The notes beneath the pieces were generated by a model. It had not been told where the DNA came from. It saw nothing but the letters and a program-made list of their open reading frames with translations, and searched no databases. Below are positions 28,146-36,255 of a stretch of 37,205 bases of DNA, piece by piece. This DNA is from an uncultured Roseiarcus sp. GTDB taxonomy: Bacteria; Pseudomonadota; Alphaproteobacteria; Rhizobiales; Beijerinckiaceae. The stretch covers positions 1 through 37,205 of the forward strand of contig CAMFKX010000016.1 of NCBI GenBank assembly GCA_945957375.1, read 5' to 3'. Within the stretch, counting starts at the first letter, position 1, and every line of letters starts with the position of its first letter. The position numbers and the translations under genes were made by a program.

Positions 28146-31100
28146 TCAGGCGGCCTCGCGCTTTTCGACGATCGCCGCGACGGCGCGGCCGTCGACCTTG
28201 CCCGATCCGAGCAGCGGCAGCCGGTCGACGATCACGACTTCGGCGGGCGACATCATCTCGCTCGCGCCTTTCGAGCGGGCGAAGCTCTGGAAGCCGGCGC
28301 GGGTCGCGTCCTTGCGCTCGGTCACCAGCACCAGGCGCTCGCCCTTGCGCCGGTCCGGGATCGCCGCGACCGCCGAATTGGCCTCGGGCCAGAGTTCGCC
28401 GGCGAGCGATTCCACCGCCGCGAGCGAGACCATCTCGCCGCCGATCTTGGCGAAGCGCTTGGCCCGGCCCTTGATGGCGATGAAGCCGTCGGAGTCGATC
28501 GCGACGATGTCGCCGGTGTCGTGCCAACCGTCCTCCGGCGCTTCGACCACGCCGGGCTTGTCGACGCGCAGGTAGCCGGACATGACGTTCGGCCCGCGGA
28601 CGAACAGGCGGCCGGCGCCCTCGATGCCGGGAACCGGGTCGAGGCGCGCGTCCATGCCGGGCAGGAGGCGGCCGACGGTGCCGAAGCGGTTGTACATCGG
28701 GGTGTTGAGCGCGATCGCCGGCGCCGTCTCGGTCAGGCCGTAGCCCTCGAGGATGCGGATGCCGAACTTCTCCATGTAGACGCGCCGGGTCGCGTCCTTG
28801 ACCGGCTCGGCGCCCGCCAGCACGTAGCGCAGCGATCGCAGGTCATAGGGGTTGGCGGCGCGCGCGTAGCCGGTCAGGAACGTGTCGGTGCCGAACATGA
28901 TGGTGGCGTTGGTCTCGTAGATCAGCTCCGGCACGAGGCGGTAGTGGAGCGGCGAGGGGTACTGATAGGTCTTCACCCCGAAGGCGAGCGGCAGGATCAG
29001 CCCGACCGTCAGGCCGAAGCAGTGGAACACCGGCAGGACGTTGAATACGACGTCGGAGCGGCCGAAGTCGATCCGCGCCGCCGCCTGGGCGGCGTTCGAC
29101 AGAATGTTGCGGTGGGAGAGCACGACGCCCTTCGGCGCGCCTTCGGAGCCGGAGGTGAACAGGATCACCGCCGCCTCCGATGGGTCGCGCTCGACCAGCG
29201 GACGGCGCCAGCCGACCGCCGCCCGCATCTTGTCGGCGAAGCCGACTTTTGCGCGCAGGTCTTCCAGATAGACGATCGCGACCTTCGCCGAGATCGCCTC
29301 GATGATTGGCGACAGCCGGCCCTTCTCGACGAACAGGCGGGAGGTGACCACCGTGCGGACCTCGGCCGCGACGCAGGCCGAGACGATGTTGGTCGGGCCG
29401 GCGGTGAAGTTGATCATCGCCGGCGTCCGCCCGGCGGACATCAGGCCGAGGATCGCGGCGGTCGCGGCGTTGCTGCTCGGCAGCATGAGGCCGACTGCGC
29501 CCTCGGGCGGAAGGTCGCGGAACTTGCGGCCGAGCACGGCGGCCGCGGTGAGGAGCTTGCGGTAAGTCAACTCGCCCGACACCGGATCGGCGACCGCGAC
29601 GCGGGACGCGCCCTGCTTCTCCGCGGCGTCGATGATCGCCTGCAGCACGCTCTTGTCGGTCGGGGTGGTGCGGAAGATGAGGTCCGACATGACCTGGTAG
29701 AGCGCCGTTCCGGCGGCGTGACGGCGCTGGCGCCCCGAGAGGTGGTCGGGCAGGGCGAGGCGAACCGGCTCGAGGATGGTGACGGTGACCTTCGGCCACC
29801 AGCGGCGCCGGGTCTGGTCGGGCCTCAGGCGCGAGAACGGCGTCTGCTCCAGTCCCTCGATGCGGATCGGCAGCACCATCGCGCCGGACTTGTCGGCGAT
29901 CAGCGCCGCGCCGTCGTAGACCTTCATCAGGCTGCCGGTCACCGTCAGCCGTCCCTCGGGGAAGATGACCAGCGACGACCCCTTCTGGACGATCTGCACC
30001 AGCGACCGGATCGCCATGGGCTTGGTCGGGTCGAGCGGGAAGGCGTTGACGAGCTTGAGGAACGGCTTGACCCACCAGCGCTTCGAGATGCCGTCGTCGA
30101 TGGCGAACACCGGCCGCAGGTCGGACAGCGACATGACCAGCGCGGCGTCGAGGAAGCTCGTGTGGTTGGGCGCGAAGATCGGATTGGGGCCCGCCTTGGC
30201 GATGTTCTCCGCCCCGCGGACGTTCATCCGGTAGAGGGTGCGGAAGAGGATCGACAGCGCGTCGGCCATCGGGTCGAACGCAAGCGAGCGGAACGCCGCG
30301 ACCGCCACGACGACGCCGACGGCGGCGAGCACGACCAGTACCTGGCCTTCGTCGAGCCCGAACGCCTGGAGCGCGGCCGCGACCAGCGCCGCCACGACCA
30401 TGTAGGCGGCGGAGACGACGCTGTTGGCGGCGATGACGCGGGCGCGCCGGTCCTCGCCGGACCACGACTGGATCGCGGCGAAGGCGGGAACGAAGTAGAC
30501 GCCGCCCGCGACCGCCATCAGGAAGAAATCGGCCGCGAGCCGCAGCCCGTGGAAGCTCATGAAGAAGGCGAGCGCCGTGGTCGCCTCGGTCGGGTGGGCG
30601 CCCCAGACCGACAGGCCGGCGTCGAGCGCGAACAGCGCGATCAGCAGCCCCGCGACCGGGGTCGGCAGCAGCAGGATGCGGCCGTGCGCCAGCCACGCGG
30701 CGATCGCCGAGCCGATGGCGATCGACACCGAAAACAGGGTGAGAAAGGCGACGTAGAGGTTCTCGTCGCCGCCGAGACGCGCGCGGGTGAGCGTCGGCAG
30801 CAGCGACAGGATCACTGCGCCGAAGGCCCAGAACCAGTTCGCGACCAGGGTCACGGTCCAGATGCGGGCGTCGGCGCGGGTGTCGACGATCAGACGCCAG
30901 GTCGAGCGGAAGACGTTGCGCTCGACCTGGAGGTCCGGGGCGCGGCTGCCGACGGAAGGAATGTAGCGGGTCGCCAGCCAGCAGCCGAGGGCGATCGCGA
31001 TCAGCACGATCGAGACGATCCAGTGACTGCCTGGCGCCACTGCCGCCTTGGTTCCCGCGGTGGCGCCGAACAAGATCGCGAGGAAGGTCGCGCCTTCGAC

Positions 31101-31529
31101 GAGCGCGTTGCCGGCCGGAAGCTCGGAGGTCTGCAGATTGTCGGGCAGGAGGCCGTATTTGACCGGGCTGAACAGCGCCGCAAGCACGCCGAACAGGGCG
31201 AGCGCGGCCATCATGATGGGGATTGAGTGCAGCGCGAAACCGATCGCGGCGATCGCCGTGACGCCCAGTTCGGCGAGCTTGATCCGCTGCGCCACCGTCG
31301 CCTTGTCGTGGCGGTCGGCGATCTCGCCGGCGAGGCCGGACAGGATGAAGAACGGCGCCATGAACAAGGCGCCGGCGATCTGGACCAGCGCGCCGCTGCT
31401 GGCGTGCGCCACAGTGGAATAGACGATCAGGGCGAGCAGGGCGTTCTTCAGGAAGTTGTCGTTGAAGGCGGCGAGGAACTGGGCCACGAACAGCGGCAGG
31501 AACCTGCGACTCTTGAGCAGGGCGAACAT
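28146..31529 (-). CDS. LplT-PlsC-Aas fusion: lysophospholipid transporter, acyltransferase and acyl-ACP synthetase
   Basis: A 1127-residue three-part membrane protein. Residues about 1-425 are a major-facilitator transporter of LplT type (FLAAFNDNFLKNALLALIVY, then ALFSPVKYGLLPD). About 430-640 is a PlsC-type acyltransferase with NHTSFLDAALV (His458, Asp463) and FPEGRLTVTGS. About 650-1127 is an AMP-forming acyl synthetase with LFTSGSEGAPKGVVLSHRN near 793, EGYGLTETAPAI and the hinge GFIAIKGRAKRFAKIGGEMV. It should import or flip lysophospholipids and re-acylate them. In E. coli LplT and Aas are separate proteins. ATG 31529 follows CCGGAGG. It lies between the two paa blocks, 88 bp downstream of the paaE stop, but has its own promoter and operator. 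Confidence 0.92.
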   Translation of the reverse strand: MFALLKSRRFLPLFVAQFLAAFNDNFLKNALLALIVYSTVAHASSGALVQIAGALFMAPFFILSGLAGEIADRHDKATVAQRIKLAELGVTAIAAIGFALHSIPIMMAALALFGVLAALFSPVKYGLLPDNLQTSELPAGNALVEGATFLAILFGATAGTKAAVAPGSHWIVSIVLIAIALGCWLATRYIPSVGSRAPDLQVERNVFRSTWRLIVDTRADARIWTVTLVANWFWAFGAVILSLLPTLTRARLGGDENLYVAFLTLFSVSIAIGSAIAAWLAHGRILLLPTPVAGLLIALFALDAGLSVWGAHPTEATTALAFFMSFHGLRLAADFFLMAVAGGVYFVPAFAAIQSWSGEDRRARVIAANSVVSAAYMVVAALVAAALQAFGLDEGQVLVVLAAVGVVVAVAAFRSLAFDPMADALSILFRTLYRMNVRGAENIAKAGPNPIFAPNHTSFLDAALVMSLSDLRPVFAIDDGISKRWWVKPFLKLVNAFPLDPTKPMAIRSLVQIVQKGSSLVIFPEGRLTVTGSLMKVYDGAALIADKSGAMVLPIRIEGLEQTPFSRLRPDQTRRRWWPKVTVTILEPVRLALPDHLSGRQRRHAAGTALYQVMSDLIFRTTPTDKSVLQAIIDAAEKQGASRVAVADPVSGELTYRKLLTAAAVLGRKFRDLPPEGAVGLMLPSSNAATAAILGLMSAGRTPAMINFTAGPTNIVSACVAAEVRTVVTSRLFVEKGRLSPIIEAISAKVAIVYLEDLRAKVGFADKMRAAVGWRRPLVERDPSEAAVILFTSGSEGAPKGVVLSHRNILSNAAQAAARIDFGRSDVVFNVLPVFHCFGLTVGLILPLAFGVKTYQYPSPLHYRLVPELIYETNATIMFGTDTFLTGYARAANPYDLRSLRYVLAGAEPVKDATRRVYMEKFGIRILEGYGLTETAPAIALNTPMYNRFGTVGRLLPGMDARLDPVPGIEGAGRLFVRGPNVMSGYLRVDKPGVVEAPEDGWHDTGDIVAIDSDGFIAIKGRAKRFAKIGGEMVSLAAVESLAGELWPEANSAVAAIPDRRKGERLVLVTERKDATRAGFQSFARSKGASEMMSPAEVVIVDRLPLLGSGKVDGRAVAAIVEKREAA

Positions 31530-31549
31530 GGCGGCCTCCGGAAAGTCGG

Positions 31550-31571
31550 TTAGCTAGTATTACCTAACTAA
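31550..31571. promoter_or_regulatory. TetR-type operator of the lipid gene
   Basis: Near-perfect inverted repeat TTAGCTAG, six-base spacer, CTAACTAA (one mismatch between arms), in an otherwise G/C-rich region. It covers the -10 box of the minus-strand promoter, so a bound dimer would block RNA polymerase. The TetR encoded by the downstream gene of this operon (27563-28144) is the likely ligand. Confidence 0.7.
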
Positions 31572-31585
31572 GTGTCCGCCGTCAA
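31557..31585 (-). promoter_or_regulatory. sigma-70 promoter of the LplT-PlsC-Aas / tetR operon
   Basis: Read on the minus strand: TTGACG (31585-31580), exactly 17 bases, TAATAC (31562-31557). This is close to consensus. The start codon lies at 31529, leaving a leader of roughly 20 bases with the GGAGG. Confidence 0.7.
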
Positions 31586-31617
31586 GGATCGTGTTGACGT
31601 CGTCATCGCCGGCGGCC

Positions 31618-32682
31618 TCAGACGGAGTCGAAGTCGAGCGTCACCCGCGGCGTCAACGCGCGCGACTGACAGGCGAGCACGAAGCGCGCTTCGAGCTCCC
31701 AGGGTTCGAGCGAGTAGTTGGCGTCCATCGCCACCTCGCCGGCGAGCACCTTACAACGGCAGGTGCAGCACATGCCGCCTCTGCAGGAATGCGGGAGTTC
31801 GAGGCCCTGATCATGCGCGGCCTCGATGATCAGCGCGCCGGACGGGACGGCGATCCGGTGCGTCCGCCCCTCGACGATGCAGGCGACTTCGGCCTCGCCC
31901 TCGGTCGCCGTCGGCGGGGTCGCCTGGCGGGGCGCGGGCGTCGCGCCGTCGGTGGAGAACAGCTCCGCCTTGATCCGCGCGGGGTCCACGCCGGCGGCGA
32001 TCAGCGCCTGGCGTCCGTCTTCGATCATGCCGAACGGGCCGCACAGGAAATAGGCGTCCGTCTCCGCCGGCGGAACGACGGTCTTCGCCATCAGCGCGAC
32101 GCGTTCGCCGTCGATCCGGCCGTTGAGAACGTCGATCTCCTGCGACTCGCGCGAGAGCACATGGAACACCGCGAGGCGGCCGAGGTAGCGGTCCTTCAGG
32201 TCCTCGATCGCCTCGCGGAACATGATGCTCGCGGTCGTCCGGTTGCCGTAGACGAGGGTGGCGCGCGCCGCGTCGTCGCCGGTGAGCAGCGAGCGGATGA
32301 TCGACAGCACCGGCGTGATTCCGGAGCCGGCTGCGAAGAAGGCGTAGGCGCGGCCGGCGCCGATCTCGGCGGTGAAGCGGCCTTCCGGCGGGGCGACGTC
32401 GAGGCGGTCGCCGGGCACGAGCGCGTCATGGGCGAAGCGCGAGAAGCGGCCGCCCTCGACCTTGCGGACGGCGATGCGCAACTCGCCGTCGCCGAGGCCC
32501 GAGCAGATCGAATAGGAGCGCCGGCATTCCTCGCCGTCGAGCGTCGTCCGCACGGTGAGATACTGGCCGGGCTGGAAGGCGAAGGTCTCGCGCAGGGCGT
32601 CCGGCACCGCGAAGGCGAGCGACACGCTATCGACCGTCTCCTGGCGGCGGTCGGCGAGGACGAGCGAATGGAAGCGGCTCAT
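31618..32682 (-). CDS. paaE: phenylacetyl-CoA epoxidase reductase PaaE
   Basis: A 354-residue flavoprotein reductase that passes electrons from NADPH to the PaaA diiron centre. Order: FAD domain with RRSYSICSG, NAD(P) domain with FFAAGSGITPVLSIIRSLL and YFLCGPFGMI, then a C-terminal plant-type ferredoxin domain with SCRGGMCCTCRCKVLAGEV and a final Cys in LACQSRALTP, giving the four [2Fe-2S] ligands. An alanine/proline-rich linker joins the parts. It begins six bases after paaD and is the last gene of the paaABCDE run. Cytoplasmic. Confidence 0.94.
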   Translation of the reverse strand: MSRFHSLVLADRRQETVDSVSLAFAVPDALRETFAFQPGQYLTVRTTLDGEECRRSYSICSGLGDGELRIAVRKVEGGRFSRFAHDALVPGDRLDVAPPEGRFTAEIGAGRAYAFFAAGSGITPVLSIIRSLLTGDDAARATLVYGNRTTASIMFREAIEDLKDRYLGRLAVFHVLSRESQEIDVLNGRIDGERVALMAKTVVPPAETDAYFLCGPFGMIEDGRQALIAAGVDPARIKAELFSTDGATPAPRQATPPTATEGEAEVACIVEGRTHRIAVPSGALIIEAAHDQGLELPHSCRGGMCCTCRCKVLAGEVAMDANYSLEPWELEARFVLACQSRALTPRVTLDFDSV

Positions 32683-32688
32683 GAAGTC

Positions 32689-33345
32689 TCAGATGCACTT
32701 GAAGTGGTCGAAGGGCTCGCGGCAGGCCAGGCAACGCCAATGCGCCTTGCATGCGGTCGAGCCGAATTCCGAGACGCGCTCGGTATCTTCCGAGCCGCAG
32801 CGCGGGCAGGCGACGCTCGCGGAGGGAGCGAACAGCGCGCGCTTGCCGGCGCCGCGCTCGGGCGGCGAGATTCCATAGGCGCGCAGTTTTTCACGCGCGG
32901 CTTCGCTCATAAAGTCGGTCGACCAGGCCGGCGTATTGCTGAGCCGGACGCGCGCGCCGGAAAAGCCGGCCTCCGCCAGCTCCGCCTCGACGCCGAGCGC
33001 GATCACGCCCATCGCCGGGCAGCCGGAATAGGTCGGCAGGATGGTGACGACGACCTGACCCGCCGCGTCGATCGCGACGTCGTGCAGGATGCCGAGATCG
33101 TCGATGGTGAGGACGGGGATCTCCGGGTCGGCGACCCGCGCGGCCGCGGCGCGGGCGGCAATGCGCTCACGCTCTCCGCTTTCCGCCCCGCCCTCGTCCT
33201 GAGGAGCCCGCGCAGCGGGCGTCTCGAAGGACGCTCCAGAAGGCTCACGGGTGCAATCTGGAGCGTCCTTCGAGACGCGGCGGCCTTGCCGCCGCTCCTC
33301 AGCACGAGGGTGGGAGTGTGGACGGAGCGGGATCGAACTCACCAT
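32689..33345 (-). CDS. paaD: phenylacetyl-CoA epoxidase assembly protein PaaD with repeat-encoded N-terminal extension
   Basis: A 218-residue protein; PaaD is usually about 165. Residues from about 60 match the family: RVADPEIPVLTIDDLGILHD (MIP18/DUF59-like), PTYSGCPAMGV, LSNTPAWSTDFMSEAAR, and the cysteine-rich end ACPRCGSEDTERVSEFGSTA, then CKAHWRCLACREPFDHFKCI. It is thought to help assemble the epoxidase metal centre. ATG 33345 overlaps the paaC stop. Residues about 12-52 come from a palindromic element. No ATG, GTG or TTG lies in frame between the element and the conserved core, so translation must pass through it. Six bases separate it from paaE. Confidence 0.9.
   Translation of the reverse strand: MVSSIPLRPHSHPRAEERRQGRRVSKDAPDCTREPSGASFETPAARAPQDEGGAESGERERIAARAAAARVADPEIPVLTIDDLGILHDVAIDAAGQVVVTILPTYSGCPAMGVIALGVEAELAEAGFSGARVRLSNTPAWSTDFMSEAAREKLRAYGISPPERGAGKRALFAPSASVACPRCGSEDTERVSEFGSTACKAHWRCLACREPFDHFKCI
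33191..33310. repeat. REPIN-like nested palindromic element 2, forming the paaD N-terminus
   Basis: Inverted arms of about 50 bases: CCCTCGTCCTGAGGAGC on the left pairs, with one mismatch, with its complement on the right; both arms then carry CGTCTCGAAGGACGCTCCAGA as a perfect inverted repeat. Each arm has an inner hairpin with a different stem (CCCGC/GCGGG on the left, GGCGGC/GCCGCC on the right). Length is 120 bp, a multiple of three, and the paaD frame is open throughout. Confidence 0.85.
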
Positions 33346-34109
33346 TGCGCGTCCGGATAGGCGCGCTGGAGGACTTGCAGCTCGGCGAGGATGTGGCCGA
33401 GGTGCTCGCTGTGCCGGCCCGCCTTGCCGCCGCGCTGGCCGCGAACCTCGGCGGGCTTCGCCAGCGTGGCGCGGGCGAGCACGCCGGCGACGGCCGCGTC
33501 GAAGTCTCCGCGCAACGTCGACGGATCGACGCCGAAGCCCGAGGCCGCGACGTCGCGGTCGAGATCGTCCGCCTCGAACAGTTCCGGGACATAGGGCCAG
33601 AGGTCGTCGAGGGCGGTCTGCGCCCTGGCGTGGCTCTCCGGCGTGCCGTCGCCGAGCCGGATCGTCCATTCGGCGGCGTGGCGCAAGTGATAGGCCATCT
33701 CGCGCGCCGACCGTGTCGCGATCCCCGCCGTCTCGGCGTCGTTGGAGGATGACAGGCGCTCGTAGAGCGGCGTCGCATAAGCCGCGAAGATCAGGTGCCG
33801 GACCATGGTGACGGCGAAATCGCCGTTCGGCTGCTCGACCAGCAACGGGTTGCGGTACTCCGGTTCGGCGCGGCGATAGGCGAGGGCGTTCTCGTCGCGC
33901 CCGCCGCCTTCGATCTCGCAGGCCCGCGCATAGAGCGCCCGGGTCTGGCCGATCAGGTCGAGGCCGAGGTTGGCGAGCGCGATGTCCTCTTCGAGCGTCG
34001 GCGCGCGCGACAGCCACTGGGTCATGCGATGGCCGAGGATCAGCGACGCGTCGCCGAGGCGCATCAGCCACGCGGCGCGGGGATCGGGGGAGGCGAGGGG
34101 CATCGTCAC
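33339..34109 (-). CDS. paaC: phenylacetyl-CoA epoxidase structural subunit PaaC
   Basis: A 256-residue ferritin-like protein that forms the structural partner of PaaA in the epoxidase core. Landmarks are LGDASLILGHRMTQWLSRAP, EEDIALANLGLDLIGQTRAL, NPLLVEQPNGDFAVTMVRHL and KAGRHSEHLGHILAELQVLQ with the typical end RAYPDAQW. The start is GTG at 34109, which overlaps the paaB stop by four bases (GTGA); an ATG two codons on is the alternative. Its stop overlaps the paaD ATG by seven bases, so B, C and D are translationally coupled. Confidence 0.93.
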   Translation of the reverse strand: MTMPLASPDPRAAWLMRLGDASLILGHRMTQWLSRAPTLEEDIALANLGLDLIGQTRALYARACEIEGGGRDENALAYRRAEPEYRNPLLVEQPNGDFAVTMVRHLIFAAYATPLYERLSSSNDAETAGIATRSAREMAYHLRHAAEWTIRLGDGTPESHARAQTALDDLWPYVPELFEADDLDRDVAASGFGVDPSTLRGDFDAAVAGVLARATLAKPAEVRGQRGGKAGRHSEHLGHILAELQVLQRAYPDAQW

Positions 34110-34393
34110 ATGTGCCCGACTTCGTCCGGCACCTCGTAGAAGGTCGGATGGCGGTAGATTTTGGTCGCGGTCGGCTCGAACATCATGTCTTTTTCCGACG
34201 GGTCGGAGGCGACGATCGCCGTCGACGGGACGATCCAGATCGACTGGGTCTCGCCGCGCCGGGTGTAGACGTCGCGCGCCGCCTGCAGCGCCATCTGCGC
34301 GTCGTGGGCGTGCAGCGAGCCGACGTGGCGATGGGCGAGGCCGTTGCGCGGACGCACGAACACTTCCCAGAGAGGGGTCGCGGCTTCGGTCAT
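34106..34393 (-). CDS. paaB: phenylacetyl-CoA epoxidase subunit PaaB
   Basis: A 95-residue small subunit that bridges the PaaAC heterodimers. Family landmarks are PLWEVFVRPRNGLAHRHVGS, LHAHDAQMALQAARDVYTRR and ESIWIV-like SIWIVPSTAI, then FEPTATKIYRHPTFYEVPDE. GAGG lies nine bases before ATG 34393. It overlaps paaC by four bases. The gap of 152 bp to paaA is unusually large for this operon and is mostly a palindromic element. Confidence 0.94.
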   Translation of the reverse strand: MTEAATPLWEVFVRPRNGLAHRHVGSLHAHDAQMALQAARDVYTRRGETQSIWIVPSTAIVASDPSEKDMMFEPTATKIYRHPTFYEVPDEVGHM

Positions 34394-34419
34394 GGTCGGA
34401 TCCTCATTGCGCGCGCGGC

Positions 34420-34536
34420 CCCCTCATCCGGCGCTTCGCGCCACCGTCTCCCTGAGGGAGAAGGGGCAGCCAGTCGTCGCCGCAGCGTCCCTCTCCCTCA
34501 GGGAGAGGGTGGCGGCGAAGGCCGCCGGGTGAGGGG
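34420..34536. repeat. REPIN-like nested palindromic element 3, between paaA and paaB
   Basis: Two inverted arms of about 48 bases, from CCCCTCATCCGGC to GCCGGGTGAGGGG, each holding a small perfect hairpin (TCTCCCTGAGGGAGA at 34447-34461 and TCTCCCTCAGGGAGA at 34492-34506). The arms also share CGCCACC. Total about 117 bp. It fills nearly the whole paaA-paaB gap without touching either gene. Confidence 0.85.
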
Positions 34537-34545
34537 ACGCCGTCT

Positions 34546-35526
34546 TCATGCCGCGGCCTTGCGCTGCTTCGCCGCGTATGCCGCCGCGGCCTCGCGCACC
34601 CATTGGCCGTCGGCCTCGGCGTCGCGGCGATGCTTTAACCGCTGGCGGTTGCACGGGCCGTCGCCGGCGAGCACGCGGTTGAACTCGTCCCAGTCGATCA
34701 CCCCGTGCTCCCAATGACCCGTCGCCTCGTCGAAGCGCAGGTCCGGGTCGGGGATCGTCAGGCCGAGATAGTGCGCCTGCGGCACGGTCGCGTCGATGAA
34801 TTTCTGGCGCAGGCCGTCGTTGGTGAAGCGCTTGATCTTCCATTTCATCGACAGTTCGGAATGGACGCTGTTCGAATCGTGCGGACCGAACATCATCAGC
34901 GACGGCCACCAAAAGCGGTCGAGCGCGTCCTGGGCCATCGCGCGCTGCTCGGCGGTTCCGCGGGCCATCGCCAGCATGATCGCGTAGCCCTGGCGTTGGT
35001 GAAACGACTCCTCCTTGCACACCAGGATCATCGCCCGGGCGTAGGGGCCGTAGCTGCAGCGGCACAGCGGGATCTGGTTCATGATCGCCGCGCCGTCGAC
35101 CAGCCAGCCGATCGCGCCCATGTCGGCGTAGTTGAGGGTCGGGTAGTTGAAGATCGACGAATATTTCGCCCGGCCGCTCAGGAGCTGGTCGTACAGCTCT
35201 TCGCGGCTGACGCCGAGCGTCTCGGCGGCGGAGTAGAGATAGAGGCCGTGGCCGGCTTCGTCCTGGATCTTGGCCAGAAGCTGGGCCTTGCGCGCCAGCG
35301 TCGGCGCGCGCGTCACCCAGTTGCCCTCGGGCTGCATGCCGATCACTTCGGAATGGGCGTGCTGCGAGATCTGCCGGATCAGCGTTCGCCGGTACTGCGC
35401 CGGCATCCAGTCGTTCGGCTCGATTTTCTCCTCGGCGTCGATGCGCGCCTGGAAGACCGCGAGCTTGACAGGGTCCTCGGCGATCGCCGGAGCGGCGTCC
35501 TTGGCGTTCAGCGCCTGGGCGTACAT
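34546..35526 (-). CDS. paaA: phenylacetyl-CoA epoxidase catalytic subunit PaaA
   Basis: A 326-residue diiron monooxygenase subunit that epoxidises the ring of phenylacetyl-CoA. Iron ligands are visible in [13 protein letters not shown] (Glu90, His93) and [11 protein letters not shown] (Glu173, His176). Other landmarks are [38 protein letters not shown] and [30 protein letters not shown] precedes ATG 35526. First gene of paaABCDE. No copy of the 24308 operator was found in the 93 bp upstream, so control of this block may differ from that of the paaG block, or it may depend on a site further upstream. Confidence 0.96.
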   Translation of the reverse strand: MYAQALNAKDAAPAIAEDPVKLAVFQARIDAEEKIEPNDWMPAQYRRTLIRQISQHAHSEVIGMQPEGNWVTRAPTLARKAQLLAKIQDEAGHGLYLYSAAETLGVSREELYDQLLSGRAKYSSIFNYPTLNYADMGAIGWLVDGAAIMNQIPLCRCSYGPYARAMILVCKEESFHQRQGYAIMLAMARGTAEQRAMAQDALDRFWWPSLMMFGPHDSNSVHSELSMKWKIKRFTNDGLRQKFIDATVPQAHYLGLTIPDPDLRFDEATGHWEHGVIDWDEFNRVLAGDGPCNRQRLKHRRDAEADGQWVREAAAAYAAKQRKAAA

Positions 35527-35543
35527 GCGTTTCCTCGCGCGGG

Positions 35544-35557
35544 GAAGGCCGGCCTTC
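35544..35557. promoter_or_regulatory. perfect palindrome upstream of paaA
   Basis: GAAGGCCGGCCTTC is perfectly self-complementary over 14 bases and lies 17 bp before the paaA start codon, in the 93-bp gap where its promoter is expected. It may be an operator or a leader hairpin. No -35/-10 pair could be recognised. Confidence 0.35.
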
Positions 35558-35612
35558 GCGGCCTCGGCTTCGTGCGCATTTCTAGCGGAGGCGGGCCGAT
35601 CAGGGAAGCCCC

Positions 35613-35632
35613 GCCGGCCTTACTTGGCCGGC
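35613..35632 (-). terminator. hairpin over the stop codon of the histidine phosphatase
   Basis: GCCGGCC and GGCCGGC form a perfect seven-base stem with a six-base loop that contains the TAA stop of the gene. There is no T-run behind it, so termination or mRNA end protection is only possible. It separates the phosphatase transcript from paaA. Confidence 0.3.
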
Positions 35633-36243
35633 TCCGGGCAATGCTGAGACGGCGTTATCCCTTCCTGCATCGGCGTGCGCTTCGTCGATTTGACGTTGCC
35701 GCCGCTGTCCCACTCGATCGTGATCTTCTCCATCCGGTCGTAGTCGTTGGGCTCCCATTTGGGCACGCCGGTCGAATAGATCTGATCGATGATCTCGACC
35801 ATCTTGGCGTGTTCCCAGGCGATCAGGATGGTTTGGCCGGCGCGACTCGCCTGCTTCAAGTCTTTGACCACGCCGGCGACGTCGTCGTAGGCGAACTTCG
35901 TGTTGACCGGCATTCCGACGCGGATCGCATAGGGCTCGACCGTCGCGACCGGCCGAACATAATAGTGCGGGCTCTTGCCGCCGTCGGAGATCTCGTGCGC
36001 CGGGTCCGGAACCATGATCTCGGAGGGCGTCTGCTGCCCGAGCAGCTTCGGCAGCACGCCGGCCAGCGCCAGCGCCCGGTTGAGGCCTTGGCAAGTCAGC
36101 TGGCCGAGACCGTCTCCCGTGGGCTTTTCGCCGTGGCGGAAGAAGATCAGCGTTTCGGTTCCCGCCGCCGACTCGGCGGCGGCCGGCGCGGCGGCCAGCG
36201 CGCCCGCGAGAATGCCTGCGCAGAATGCTCCCCCGACGCCCAT
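35620..36243 (-). CDS. exported histidine phosphatase family protein
   Basis: A 207-residue protein. An N-terminal hydrophobic segment (GGAFCAGILAGALAAAPAAA) indicates export. The branch-2-like or SixA-like motif LIFFRHGEKP carries the phospho-accepting His, and a second His lies in LIAWEHAKMVEII, where family members keep the catalytic partner. The middle part (EPYAIRVGMPVN) is not recognised. GGGGGAG precedes ATG 36243, and the gene begins 12 bp after the CDP-diacylglycerol diphosphatase stop, so the two are probably one operon. The substrate is unknown; a phosphomonoester released by the first enzyme is a possibility. Confidence 0.8.
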   Translation of the reverse strand: MGVGGAFCAGILAGALAAAPAAAESAAGTETLIFFRHGEKPTGDGLGQLTCQGLNRALALAGVLPKLLGQQTPSEIMVPDPAHEISDGGKSPHYYVRPVATVEPYAIRVGMPVNTKFAYDDVAGVVKDLKQASRAGQTILIAWEHAKMVEIIDQIYSTGVPKWEPNDYDRMEKITIEWDSGGNVKSTKRTPMQEGITPSQHCPEPAK

Positions 36244-36255
36244 CGCTCCCCCTTC

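Noticed and set aside
28011-31226. Plus-strand open frame of 1071 codons
   Set aside because: Antisense to the LplT-PlsC-Aas gene, rich in Arg, Asp, Gly and His, a typical opposite-strand shadow in high-GC DNA.
33346-34071. Upstream open frame that would fuse to paaD
   Set aside because: This part is the paaC region in another frame; paaC is clear by motifs and the ATG overlapping its stop fits PaaD.
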